A stretch of 64,000 nucleotides of DNA from Comamonas terrigena NBRC 13299 (GTDB lineage: Bacteria; Pseudomonadota; Gammaproteobacteria; Burkholderiales; Burkholderiaceae_C): positions 2,375,001 through 2,439,000 of the forward strand of contig NZ_AP019749.1 in NCBI RefSeq assembly GCF_006740045.1, written 5' to 3'. The number at the start of each line of letters is the position of its first letter. Position 1 is the stretch's first letter. This document shows positions 57,435 to 64,000 of this stretch, in pieces. The notes under the pieces were generated by a model. That model worked only from the letters and a program-made list of their open reading frames with translations, was not told where the DNA came from and did not search any database. The translations under genes were made by a program, and so were the position numbers.

Positions 57435-58766
57435 ATGCGCCGACCTACCGCCCCCCACCTTCTCAGCCTGGCCCTGCTCTGCACCACCGGCGCCGCCTGT
57501 GCCGGCGCCCAGGATGACGCCACCGGTTTCACCGAAGGCAGCAGCCTGACCCTGCTCAACCGCATGCTGTTCGAGCAGCTGGACTACCAGAAGGGCAGCA
57601 GCTTCCGCGCAGCCAGCGGTGTGCGCGGCCAGACCCAGGCCCAGGAAGCGGCCTACGGACTGATGCTGAACTACCAGTCTGGCTATACGCGCGGACTGGT
57701 GGGCGTCGGGCTGGACGCCCATGCCTATGGCGCCGTCAACCTGGGCACCGAGGCGGACAGTGCACGCGCCACGCCGCGCTACGTGGCCAAGGACGGGCAG
57801 GACATCCCGGACCGCTTCGGCCGTGCCGGCGGCGCACTGAAGCTGCGCGTCTCCTCCACCGAACTGAAGCTGGGCGAGATGCGCACCAAGAACCCCATCT
57901 TCAGCTCCTCCGACACCCGCCTGCTGCCCGAAACCAACCGCGGCTGGCAGATCACCAGCAGCGACATTGCCAACGTCACGCTGCAAGCCGGGCGTTTCAC
58001 TCGCTGGGCCGACCGCAATGCCCGCAGCAATGGCGGCCAGCTGCTGGCCAACTACTCCGGGGTGAATGGCGATGCCTTCAGCTTTCTGGGCGGCGCCTGG
58101 AACACCCCCATCCCCAACCTGTCGGTCAGCAGCTACTACGGCCGCTATGAGGACCACTGGAACACCTGGTACCTGGGCAGCTTCTACAAGCTGCCGCTGG
58201 CCGACCAGCGCAGCCTCTCCTTCAACCTGAATGTCTACCGCAGCGCCGACACCGGCAAGGCCCGGGCGGGCGACATCGCCACCACCACCTGGAGCCTGCT
58301 GGGCAGCTACGCCTTCGGCCCGCACAAGCTGGGACTGGGCTACCAGAAGGTCAACGGCGACAACCCCTTCGACTATGTGAACCGGGGCTCCATCTGGCTG
58401 GACAACGCCATGCAGCTGTCCGATTTCAATGGTGCACATGAGGCTTCATGGCAGCTCCAGTACCACCTGGACCTGGGCAGCCTGCTCACCCCGGGCCTGA
58501 GCGCGGGCGTGGCCTACACCCGGGGCTCCGGCGTGGACAACCGCCGCCTCAACAGCGTCTATGCCAACTACCTGGGCTACACCGGCTCTGGGGGCAAGCA
58601 CTGGGAGCGCGATCTGATCGTGCGCTACACCGTGCAGCAAGGCAGCGCCAAGGGCCTGTCGCTGCAGCTGCGCTATGGCGTGCACCGCACCAACAAGGCC
58701 CAGGGCGAAGCCAACATCGACCAGATCCGGCTGCAGGCGGAGATGCCGGTGGCCATCTTCAAATAA
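57435..58766 (+). CDS. OprD-family outer-membrane porin
   Basis: A 443-residue substrate-specific porin of the OprD family. After a signal peptide (to about residue 25) come GFTEGSSLTLLNRMLFEQLDY and FRAASGVRGQTQAQEAAYGLMLNYQSG, the typical first strands, then KLRVSSTELKLGEMRTKNPIFSSSDTRLLPET. It follows pseudoazurin by 80 bp on the same strand with no terminator seen, so it belongs to the riboswitch 3 operon. It stands where a TonB-dependent BtuB receptor might be expected. Confidence 0.9.
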   Translation: MRRPTAPHLLSLALLCTTGAACAGAQDDATGFTEGSSLTLLNRMLFEQLDYQKGSSFRAASGVRGQTQAQEAAYGLMLNYQSGYTRGLVGVGLDAHAYGAVNLGTEADSARATPRYVAKDGQDIPDRFGRAGGALKLRVSSTELKLGEMRTKNPIFSSSDTRLLPETNRGWQITSSDIANVTLQAGRFTRWADRNARSNGGQLLANYSGVNGDAFSFLGGAWNTPIPNLSVSSYYGRYEDHWNTWYLGSFYKLPLADQRSLSFNLNVYRSADTGKARAGDIATTTWSLLGSYAFGPHKLGLGYQKVNGDNPFDYVNRGSIWLDNAMQLSDFNGAHEASWQLQYHLDLGSLLTPGLSAGVAYTRGSGVDNRRLNSVYANYLGYTGSGGKHWERDLIVRYTVQQGSAKGLSLQLRYGVHRTNKAQGEANIDQIRLQAEMPVAIFK

Positions 58767-58824
58767 GGCAGCGCGCTGGCCCGGACGGTCGGCCCGGGTT
58801 GACAGCCAGCGCTCCCCGCAAGGC

Positions 58825-58857
58825 TTGCCCTTTTCTGTTCATTTGAGATAATCAAAT
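58825..58857 (+). promoter_or_regulatory. Promoter and operator of the toxin-antitoxin pair
   Basis: TTGCCC (58825-58830), 16 bp, then GATAAT (58847-58852) form a good promoter. A perfect inverted repeat ATTTGA-N5-TCAAAT (58841-58857) overlaps the -10 box, as expected of an autoregulated antitoxin operon. A six-codon reading frame (ATG 58865) ends with its TGA overlapping the antitoxin ATG and might act as a leader. Confidence 0.65.
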
Positions 58858-58881
58858 CACCCAAATGAGCACCACCCCGCC

Positions 58882-59454
58882 ATGACCCGCGCCACCCCAA
58901 GGACCAGTCGGTCTACCAGCCCGTCCGCCAGCCGGGCATCCCCCATGCCGCCCCGCCCCGGCGCTGCGGCCCGTGTTCCGGGGCGTGCTTCCACCCGCCG
59001 CACAGGCCCTCGGGCAGGCGCTGCCACCGGCGTATATGCCGACGCGCTGGCCATGCCGGTGCAGGACCGCATTGCCGTCATCCGCCAGGGCCTGGGCGCC
59101 CAGGGCGTGTCCGACATGGCCTCGGCGCTGCAGCTCAGCGTGGACCGCACCATCCACATCCTGGGCTTTCCCAAGTCCACGGTGCTGCGCAAGATCAAGG
59201 GCGCCGACGTGCTGGACAGCGACCAGAGCGAACGCCTGTTCCAGCTGCAGCGTCTGATCGGCATGGTCCAGCAGATGGTGCAGGACTATGGCGACCCCCA
59301 GGGTTTCGATGCCGGCCAGTGGCTGGGCCAGTGGCTGGAGCAGGCCAACCCCGCGCTGGGCGGCGAGAAACCGGCCGCCTACCTGGACACCGCTTCGGGC
59401 GTGGCGCTGGTGGAATCGCTGCTGCACCGCATGATCTCCGGTGCCTATGCCTGA
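58882..59454 (+). CDS. Xre/MbcA/ParS-type antitoxin (DUF2384 toxin-binding domain)
   Basis: A 190-residue antitoxin partner of a RES toxin. The middle part (about 75-120, VSDMASALQLSVDRTIHILGF) is the Xre-like DNA-binding fold; the C-terminal DUF2384 part (WLEQANPALGGEKPAAYLDTASG) plugs the toxin active site in relatives. The first 50 residues are a low-complexity Arg/Pro/Ser/Ala stretch unlike the folded part; a later start (for example 58945 or 59053) would remove some or all of it. It overlaps the toxin gene by 8 bp. Confidence 0.87.
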   Translation: MTRATPRTSRSTSPSASRASPMPPRPGAAARVPGRASTRRTGPRAGAATGVYADALAMPVQDRIAVIRQGLGAQGVSDMASALQLSVDRTIHILGFPKSTVLRKIKGADVLDSDQSERLFQLQRLIGMVQQMVQDYGDPQGFDAGQWLGQWLEQANPALGGEKPAAYLDTASGVALVESLLHRMISGAYA

Positions 59455-59938
59455 GGCCGCGCCCCCACCGGTTTCGGTCTGGCGCATTGCCACCCAGGGC
59501 CCGGCCTGGAAAGCCACCGACCTGGACGGCAAAGGCATGGCCATCCACGGCGGGCGCTGGAACCGGCCTTCCGTGCCCATGGTGTACTGCGCCAGCTCCG
59601 TCGCGCTGGCCTGCCTGGAGACCGTGGTGCACCTGAACGCCAGCGGCCTGCCGCTGCGCCGCTACCTGATCGAGGTGCAGATTCCCGCCGCCGTGTGGGC
59701 GGCTGCCGAAACCGCCACGCCGCCGGCCCGCTGGAACGCACGCCCCGACAGCCCCAGTGCCGCCGACTACGGCTCCCGCTGGGCGCGCAGCCTGCGCAGC
59801 GCCGTGCTGCGCGTGCCCTCCGTCATCATTCCGCAGGAATTCAACTACCTGCTCAACCCCGCCCACCCCGATGCGGCGCAGATCACCGCCGTGGACCACG
59901 GGCGTTTTGTCTACGACGCACGGCTGCTGGGCCGCTAG
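59447..59938 (+). CDS. RES-domain toxin
   Basis: A 163-residue RES-domain protein; characterised members destroy NAD+ or modify targets with ADP-ribose. Conserved features are VWRIA, the GGRWNRPSVPMVYCASSVALACLE region with Arg37, Tyr47 and Glu58 as likely active-site residues, and LRRYLIEVQIP. ATG 59447 lies inside the end of the antitoxin gene; a GTG two codons earlier is possible. With the antitoxin it forms a complete type II module. Confidence 0.9.
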   Translation: MPEAAPPPVSVWRIATQGPAWKATDLDGKGMAIHGGRWNRPSVPMVYCASSVALACLETVVHLNASGLPLRRYLIEVQIPAAVWAAAETATPPARWNARPDSPSAADYGSRWARSLRSAVLRVPSVIIPQEFNYLLNPAHPDAAQITAVDHGRFVYDARLLGR

Positions 59939-60144
59939 CCCAGCCAACCACGCTGGCCGCGGTCTGACCCGGCCCGTGGCGATACCCTTTCCACGGCCCC
60001 GAACTGCACAACACTTGCTTGCGCCTGTTGCATGTACAGCGCAGCACCCGCCACCACGACGGAGCTAGATTTCCGAATGGGCCCTTGCTCTATGCGAAGC
60101 TTTACCCCCGGAGCCCCGGTCCCATCCGTCAAAGGAGTCACTCC

Positions 60145-60528
60145 GTGCCGCGCTTGCTCACCACCGGTCTGGCCTGCCTGGGCCTGCTGGCCGTCTACGG
60201 ATTTCTCGATGGTGCGGCCCCGCCGGATCTGGCGCACACCGGCAGCCAGGTGAACCAGGCCATACACCGGCTGCGTGTGCAAGTGAAGGCGCTGGACGAC
60301 TCGCCGCTGTCCAGGGAAGTGGCCGCATGGGCCCGGCACGTGCCCGGCCCTCCGCCTGAGGACCTGCTGCACATCCCGGAACGGGTGGATCGGCTGCTGG
60401 CCGACCCGCAGGCCCCCAGCCGCACCTGGGCCGCATGGCAGCAGGACTACGCCGCCCTGTGCCAAGATCGGATCAACCCGCACCTGCCGCAGGCGCTGCA
60501 GTGCGGGCCTGCCCACGGGGTGCAGTAG
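60145..60528 (+). CDS. Small membrane-anchored or exported protein of unknown function
   Basis: A 127-residue protein I do not recognise. It begins with a hydrophobic helix (LLTTGLACLGLLAVYGFL, residues 4-21) that may be a signal anchor, followed by a helical, charged region and two cysteines near the end (Cys113, Cys121). GTG 60145 is chosen because AAAGGAG lies 8 bp upstream; the longer open frame starting at 60019 has no such site. It stands alone between the toxin gene and a convergent Bug receptor. Confidence 0.65.
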   Translation: MPRLLTTGLACLGLLAVYGFLDGAAPPDLAHTGSQVNQAIHRLRVQVKALDDSPLSREVAAWARHVPGPPPEDLLHIPERVDRLLADPQAPSRTWAAWQQDYAALCQDRINPHLPQALQCGPAHGVQ

Positions 60529-60685
60529 ACGCAGCGCCTGACGGTGCCGGAGCCCCGCCAGGGTTCACGCACTCTCAAACTCTCAAGCTTGTAAACCTGC
60601 AAGCCTGAAAGCATGCAATGGCCGCTTCAGCCCGCCAGCGCGCTGGCGGCGCCGAAGCAGCACATTGCTATAGAGCCAGCCCGGC

Positions 60686-61666
60686 TCAGGCCTGCGGGCC
60701 CAGCTTGGCCAGCGCAGCCTTTTCCTTGACGGTGGATTCCTGGGCAAACTGCTTGTAGCGCGCGCTGTCCATGTAGATGGGCAGCATCTCGAAGCGCTGC
60801 AGCATGGCCTGGTAGCTTTCCATCTCCATGGCCTGCTTGAACGCGTCGTGCAAGCGGGCCTGCACATCCTTGGGCAGACCCTTGGGCGCCACCAGGCCAA
60901 ACGGCGAATACTGGGTCGTGGGCAGGCCCAGCTCAATCAGCGTGGGCGTCTTGGGCAGCGTGGGCAGGCGCTTTTCGGTCCACACATTCAGCGCCACCAT
61001 GCGGCCCTGGTCCACATAGGGGATGACGGCGCTGGTATCGGCCGCCACCATCACCTCACCGGACATGGTGGCGCGCATCAGCTCGGCCGAGCCCTTGTAG
61101 GGCACATGCACCACTTCCAGGCCCAGTTGCTGGGCAATGATGGCCGAGGTCACGTGCGGCGAGGTGTAGGTGCCGGTGTTGCCAATGGTCAGCTTGCCGG
61201 GATGGGCCTTGGCCCAGGCCACCACGTCCTGCCAGCTCTTCAGGCCCGACTGGGTGCTGGCCACCATGCAGAACGCATAGCCGGTCACATTCAGGATATA
61301 GCTCAGGTCTTCCACCGGATTCCACTTCAGGCCGGTGGTGAACGGCAGGCGCATCACGCTCATCGGCAACTGGGCCAGGGTGTAGCCATCGGCCTGGGTG
61401 GACTGCAGCTGGGCCGCAGGCAGCGAGCCCGAGGCACCCGGGCGGTTTTCCACGATGACGGGCTGGCCCAGGACCTTGCTCGCGTTCTCTGCCAGCTGCC
61501 GCATGGTCAGGTCGGTCGGCCCCCCGGCCGGGAACGCCACCACCAGCTTGATGGCACGGGTGGGAAAAGCCTTGCTGGCCTGGGCCAGCGACGGTGCGGT
61601 GCCCAGCCAGGAGCCGGCCACGGCCGACACGCCCGCCTGCAGAGCGGTTCTGCGCGAGATACTCAT
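60686..61666 (-). CDS. Second orphan Bug-family (TctC) solute receptor
   Basis: A 326-residue periplasmic receptor. The N-terminus carries SRRTALQAG followed by a hydrophobic core and SLAQA, a Tat-like or Sec signal. Landmarks are IKLVVAFPAGGPTDLTMRQLAE, VVENRPGASGS-like IVENRPGASGS and VVHVPYKGSAELM. AGGAAG lies 9 bp before ATG 61666. No TctA/TctB or regulator gene is adjacent. An inverted repeat AATCG-N4-CGATT (61711-61724) upstream may be regulatory. Ligand unknown. Confidence 0.91.
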   Translation of the reverse strand: MSISRRTALQAGVSAVAGSWLGTAPSLAQASKAFPTRAIKLVVAFPAGGPTDLTMRQLAENASKVLGQPVIVENRPGASGSLPAAQLQSTQADGYTLAQLPMSVMRLPFTTGLKWNPVEDLSYILNVTGYAFCMVASTQSGLKSWQDVVAWAKAHPGKLTIGNTGTYTSPHVTSAIIAQQLGLEVVHVPYKGSAELMRATMSGEVMVAADTSAVIPYVDQGRMVALNVWTEKRLPTLPKTPTLIELGLPTTQYSPFGLVAPKGLPKDVQARLHDAFKQAMEMESYQAMLQRFEMLPIYMDSARYKQFAQESTVKEKAALAKLGPQA

Positions 61667-61871
61667 TGTCTTTGTCTTCCTAATAGTTATTTGGTGACAA
61701 AGAGTGTAGAAATCGATAGCGATTCCGCAGTGACGCCTAGGCGACAAGACCTTCGTGAGCACCGGCTATCAGCACCCCAACAGTGCGCAAGGCCTCCGGC
61801 ATGCAGGCTTCCCACACCAGGAGGCAGCGCGGAATGCGGCGGTTTTCGCCGTTTCGCAGCTGCCAGCAAGA

Positions 61872-61896
61872 CGCCAGGGTGCAGAGTGCCCTGGCG
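61872..61896 (-). terminator. Hairpin after the DUF2798 gene
   Basis: CGCCAGGG and CCCTGGCG form an 8-bp stem with a 9-nt loop, 4 bp after the DUF2798 stop. On the minus strand the following T run is poor, so termination is uncertain. The rest of 61667-61871 shows no gene. Confidence 0.4.
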
Positions 61897-61900
61897 ATTT

Positions 61901-62167
61901 TCAGTGTCCGGTATGCACCGTCAGCGCCACCAGGCGCATTACAAAAGGCCGCACCACCATCACACAGCAGAACGCCACCGGCAAGGCCAGCATATAGGCG
62001 CTCAGCACGCGGGACCAGTAGCCTGCGTCGAAACCGGTTTGCACCCCGACGATGGTGGCGCACATCAGCAACGCCATGATCATGGCCATGTAGAAGGCAA
62101 ACACCACGGGGACAAAGCGGCGGTGCAGCTTCCAGCGGGACGGAGTGGGAGAGGAAGACGGTGTCAT
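61901..62167 (-). CDS. DUF2798 small membrane protein
   Basis: An 88-residue protein with two predicted transmembrane helices: FVPVVFAFYMAMIMALLMCATIVG and MLALPVAFCCVMVVRPFVMRLVA. Layout and the second-helix ending match DUF2798, a family of unknown function. ATG 62167 is used; a TTG eight codons earlier overlaps an operator. A strong promoter flanked by two operator copies shows tight control, but the regulator gene is not in the window. Confidence 0.8.
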   Translation of the reverse strand: MTPSSSPTPSRWKLHRRFVPVVFAFYMAMIMALLMCATIVGVQTGFDAGYWSRVLSAYMLALPVAFCCVMVVRPFVMRLVALTVHTGH

Positions 62168-62178
62168 GCAGATATTGG

Positions 62179-62191
62179 TTGATTTAATCAA
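62179..62191. promoter_or_regulatory. Operator copy 1 of the DUF2798 promoter
   Basis: TTGATTTAATCAA, a 6-1-6 inverted repeat typical of MarR- or TetR-class sites, lies between the -10 box and the start codon. Confidence 0.6.
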
Positions 62192-62194
62192 TCA

Positions 62195-62224
62195 ATTATC
62201 GCATTGAAATGTTGACTAAATCAA
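62195..62224 (-). promoter_or_regulatory. Promoter of the DUF2798 gene
   Basis: On the minus strand TTGATT (62219-62224), 18 bp, GATAAT (62195-62200). It is bracketed by the two operator copies. Confidence 0.6.
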
Positions 62225-62225
62225 C
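62211..62225. promoter_or_regulatory. Operator copy 2 of the DUF2798 promoter
   Basis: GTTGACTAAATCAAC, an inverted GTTGA/TCAAC repeat, covers the -35 box. It matches copy 1 closely, and the two centres are 33 bp apart, about three helical turns. Confidence 0.6.
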
Positions 62226-62294
62226 ATTCTGCACAGTTTTTACACCGTAGCAGCCATCCCTCAGCCCTGCCTCATCCCGGCATACCCTCTGCCC

Positions 62295-63062
62295 TCAGGC
62301 CATCACCGGCTCGGTCTGCAAGGCGTCGCAAAACGCCGGCACCTGGCTGACCCAGCCAAAGAACGTCTCCACGTTGTACGCCGTGGCCTGCTGCATGCTG
62401 TCGCCCCCCAGCGCATGGGTGGCATCCTCCAGCAGCACGCTGAAGTACTCCAGGTGGAAGGCGTCGCGCAAGGTGGACTCCACGCACACATTGGTGGCAA
62501 TGCCGGTCATGAACAAGGTGTTGATGCCCCGCGCACGCAGCACGCTGTCCAGCTGGCTGTGAAAGAAGCCGCTGTAGCGCACCTTGGGCACCACAATGTC
62601 TCCGGGCTGGGGCTGCATGCAGTCCATCAGCGCATAGTCCCAGCCTCCCTTGGCCAGGAAGCGGCCCGCCAGCTCGGGCTTTTTGCGCATGGTCTTGAGC
62701 GCATTGCTCTTGTACCAGTTGGGCGATCCAGGGCCGCCCGCCTCCACATAGTCGGCGTCCCAGCCGTTTTGCAGAAACACCACCAGCATGCCCGCCGCGC
62801 GCGCGGCGCTGATGGCCTGCAGGATCTTGTCGGCCGCGGCCTGCGCGCCGGCCACGCTGAAGCCGGCCTGGTCGACATAGCCGCCCACCGAGGCATAGGC
62901 GTTCTGCATGTCCACCACGATCAGCGCGGACTGCGCCGCCGCAAACGCCACCGGCTCCGGCCGCGCCGGCACCACACACGGCGCCGGGCTGCCGGCGGCG
63001 CGCGGAGCGCCCACCGGGGTAGTGGAAGTCAAAGTCACATGCTGAAGGGTCATGGCAGGCAT
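62295..63062 (-). CDS. rutB: Ureidoacrylate amidohydrolase (RutB) family protein
   Basis: A 255-residue isochorismatase-fold amidohydrolase close to RutB, which cleaves ureidoacrylate in the Rut pyrimidine pathway. The triad is Asp51 ([11 protein letters not shown]), Lys160 ([10 protein letters not shown]) and Cys193 ([11 protein letters not shown]); [19 protein letters not shown] is the RutB-specific segment. About 35 residues at the N-terminus are extra. The start may be 63062 or 63053; neither has a good ribosome site. No other rut gene is in the window, so its pathway cannot be confirmed. Confidence 0.88.
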   Translation of the reverse strand: MPAMTLQHVTLTSTTPVGAPRAAGSPAPCVVPARPEPVAFAAAQSALIVVDMQNAYASVGGYVDQAGFSVAGAQAAADKILQAISAARAAGMLVVFLQNGWDADYVEAGGPGSPNWYKSNALKTMRKKPELAGRFLAKGGWDYALMDCMQPQPGDIVVPKVRYSGFFHSQLDSVLRARGINTLFMTGIATNVCVESTLRDAFHLEYFSVLLEDATHALGGDSMQQATAYNVETFFGWVSQVPAFCDALQTEPVMA

Positions 63063-63470
63063 TCACAAAGTGGAGGGAGAGATCAGCCTGCGCCGCTGCG
63101 GCCCAGGCCCCACCCTGTGCATTGCACAAAACATACCTGCGGAGGCACACGCCCACGGTGCCCCGCCACCGGCTGCGTCACCTGCAGGACAGCGATGGCA
63201 CTTCCATCCAACCCGCCTCACATCCTTCATTGGCAGGCACAAATTGCTATCCAATCAGGAGCATCCGACTAGATACAAGGAAAAACGTCAGCGGATACCA
63301 GACCTGCACCGCACAAGGCCCCGCCGGCTTGCCACACGCCGCGCCCCGGCGGCTGCGGGATTTCCACGAGGCCCAACTCCCCAAAACGGTGCATTGGCGT
63401 GCCAACAATGGCGGGTCCTGCTGCATGGCAGGCGCATTACAAGCCTTTCCCCTCTCGGAGACACACCCCT
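63063..63470. other. Divergent intergenic region rutB / asparaginase
   Basis: This 408-bp stretch separates rutB (minus) from the asparaginase gene (plus) and should contain both promoters. I see no convincing hexamers, operator or gene in it. Confidence 0.35.
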
Positions 63471-64000
63471 ATGCAACGCTTTCGCCCCACTGCCATGGCC
63501 CTCGCCGTGGCGCTGTCCACCACCTTGCTGGCCGGCAACGTCCTGGCCCAGGCCAAACCCACGGTGCAGTTCATTGCCACCGGCGGCACCATCGCCATGA
63601 AGATCGACCCGGTCAAGAATGCACCGGTGCCGGCCATTTCCGGCGACGACCTGCTGGCCACCGTGCCCGATGTGGGCAAGTACGCCCAGATCCAGGTGAA
63701 CAACCTCTCCAATGTCCCGTCGGACTATATGGACCCGGCGCGCTGGGTGCAGCTCAGCGCCGCCGTCCAGGCCGCGCTGGCCCGGCCCGAGGTGGCGGGC
63801 GTGATCGTCTCCCACGGCACCGACACGCTGGAGGAAACCGCCTTCTGGCTGGACCTGACCGTGCAGTCGCCCAAGCCCGTCGTGCTGATCGGTGCCCAGC
63901 GCAACGCCTCGGTGTCGGACTTTGACGGCCCGCGCAACCTGCTCAACGCCGTGCGCATTGCCGTCGACCCGCAGTCCCAGAACAAGGGCGCGATGCTGGC
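63471..64000 (+). CDS. Periplasmic (type II) L-asparaginase, cut by the window end
   Basis: The first 176 residues of a type II asparaginase hydrolysing Asn (and Gln) to the acid and ammonia. A signal peptide (ALAVALSTTLLAGNVLAQ) precedes TGGTIA with the nucleophile Thr, and SHGTDTLEETAFWLDL with the second catalytic Thr-Asp pair. FDGPRNLLNAVRIA follows. ATG 63471 has GGAG about 11 bp upstream. The frame is open at position 64000 with no stop, so the C-terminal half is outside the window. Confidence 0.93.
   Translation, partial: MQRFRPTAMALAVALSTTLLAGNVLAQAKPTVQFIATGGTIAMKIDPVKNAPVPAISGDDLLATVPDVGKYAQIQVNNLSNVPSDYMDPARWVQLSAAVQAALARPEVAGVIVSHGTDTLEETAFWLDLTVQSPKPVVLIGAQRNASVSDFDGPRNLLNAVRIAVDPQSQNKGAML

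Noticed and set aside
61711..61724. AATCG-N4-CGATT repeat upstream of the second Bug receptor as an operator
   Set aside because: Only 5-bp arms, and no promoter hexamers could be placed around it.

Overview
The window is GC-rich DNA from a Gram-negative bacterium, most likely a betaproteobacterium of the Comamonadaceae (Burkholderiales). The grounds are orphan tripartite-tricarboxylate (Bug) receptors, a 16-stranded general porin ending in Phe, a pcm-rhodanese-tolC-waaA neighbourhood, a maf-rng pair, and an aerobic cobalamin pathway under cobalamin riboswitches. This placement is inference from gene families; no marker rRNA is present. I see no tRNA, rRNA, CRISPR array, insertion sequence or prophage.

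Layout. 1-7.8 kb: a TetR-controlled RND efflux operon whose adaptor gene has a +1 frameshift in a C8 run, then pcm, a rhodanese and a TolC-type channel. 8-10.8 kb: waaA and a phosphomannomutase/phosphoglucomutase on the minus strand. 11-19.8 kb: a PAS-GGDEF-EAL protein, prpE, an isochorismatase-fold hydrolase, an NlpC/P60 hydrolase and a PAS-GGDEF protein. 19.9-27.2 kb: a gluconate module, gntK, a TRAP transporter, edd and eda as one minus-strand operon, divergent from a LacI-type regulator, with two matching palindromic operators and a terminator-like hairpin in the leader. 27.3-31.5 kb: LysR, Bug receptor, a ModA-like binding protein and a porin. 31.7-36.7 kb: rng, maf and katG with an OxyR-like half-site.

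37-58.8 kb is a large cobalamin island with three cobalamin riboswitches. Riboswitch 1 leads cobG-H-I-J and, past an oppositely oriented cobK, cobL-E-M-F. Riboswitch 2 leads cobW-cobN-ChlI-like-VWA, the cobalt-insertion machinery. Riboswitch 3 leads a BtuFCD-like ABC transporter followed without a break by a pseudoazurin and an OprD-family porin. Together they would make precorrin-3B through hydrogenobyrinate, insert cobalt, and import a substrate when cobalamin is scarce.

58.8-64 kb: an autoregulated-looking Xre/RES toxin-antitoxin pair, a small membrane-anchored protein, a second orphan Bug receptor, a DUF2798 membrane protein with paired operators, an orphan rutB, and a periplasmic asparaginase cut by the window edge.

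The best candidates for something not previously described are the cobK-inverted, gap-free cob operon and the riboswitch-led ABC-cupredoxin-OprD cassette.
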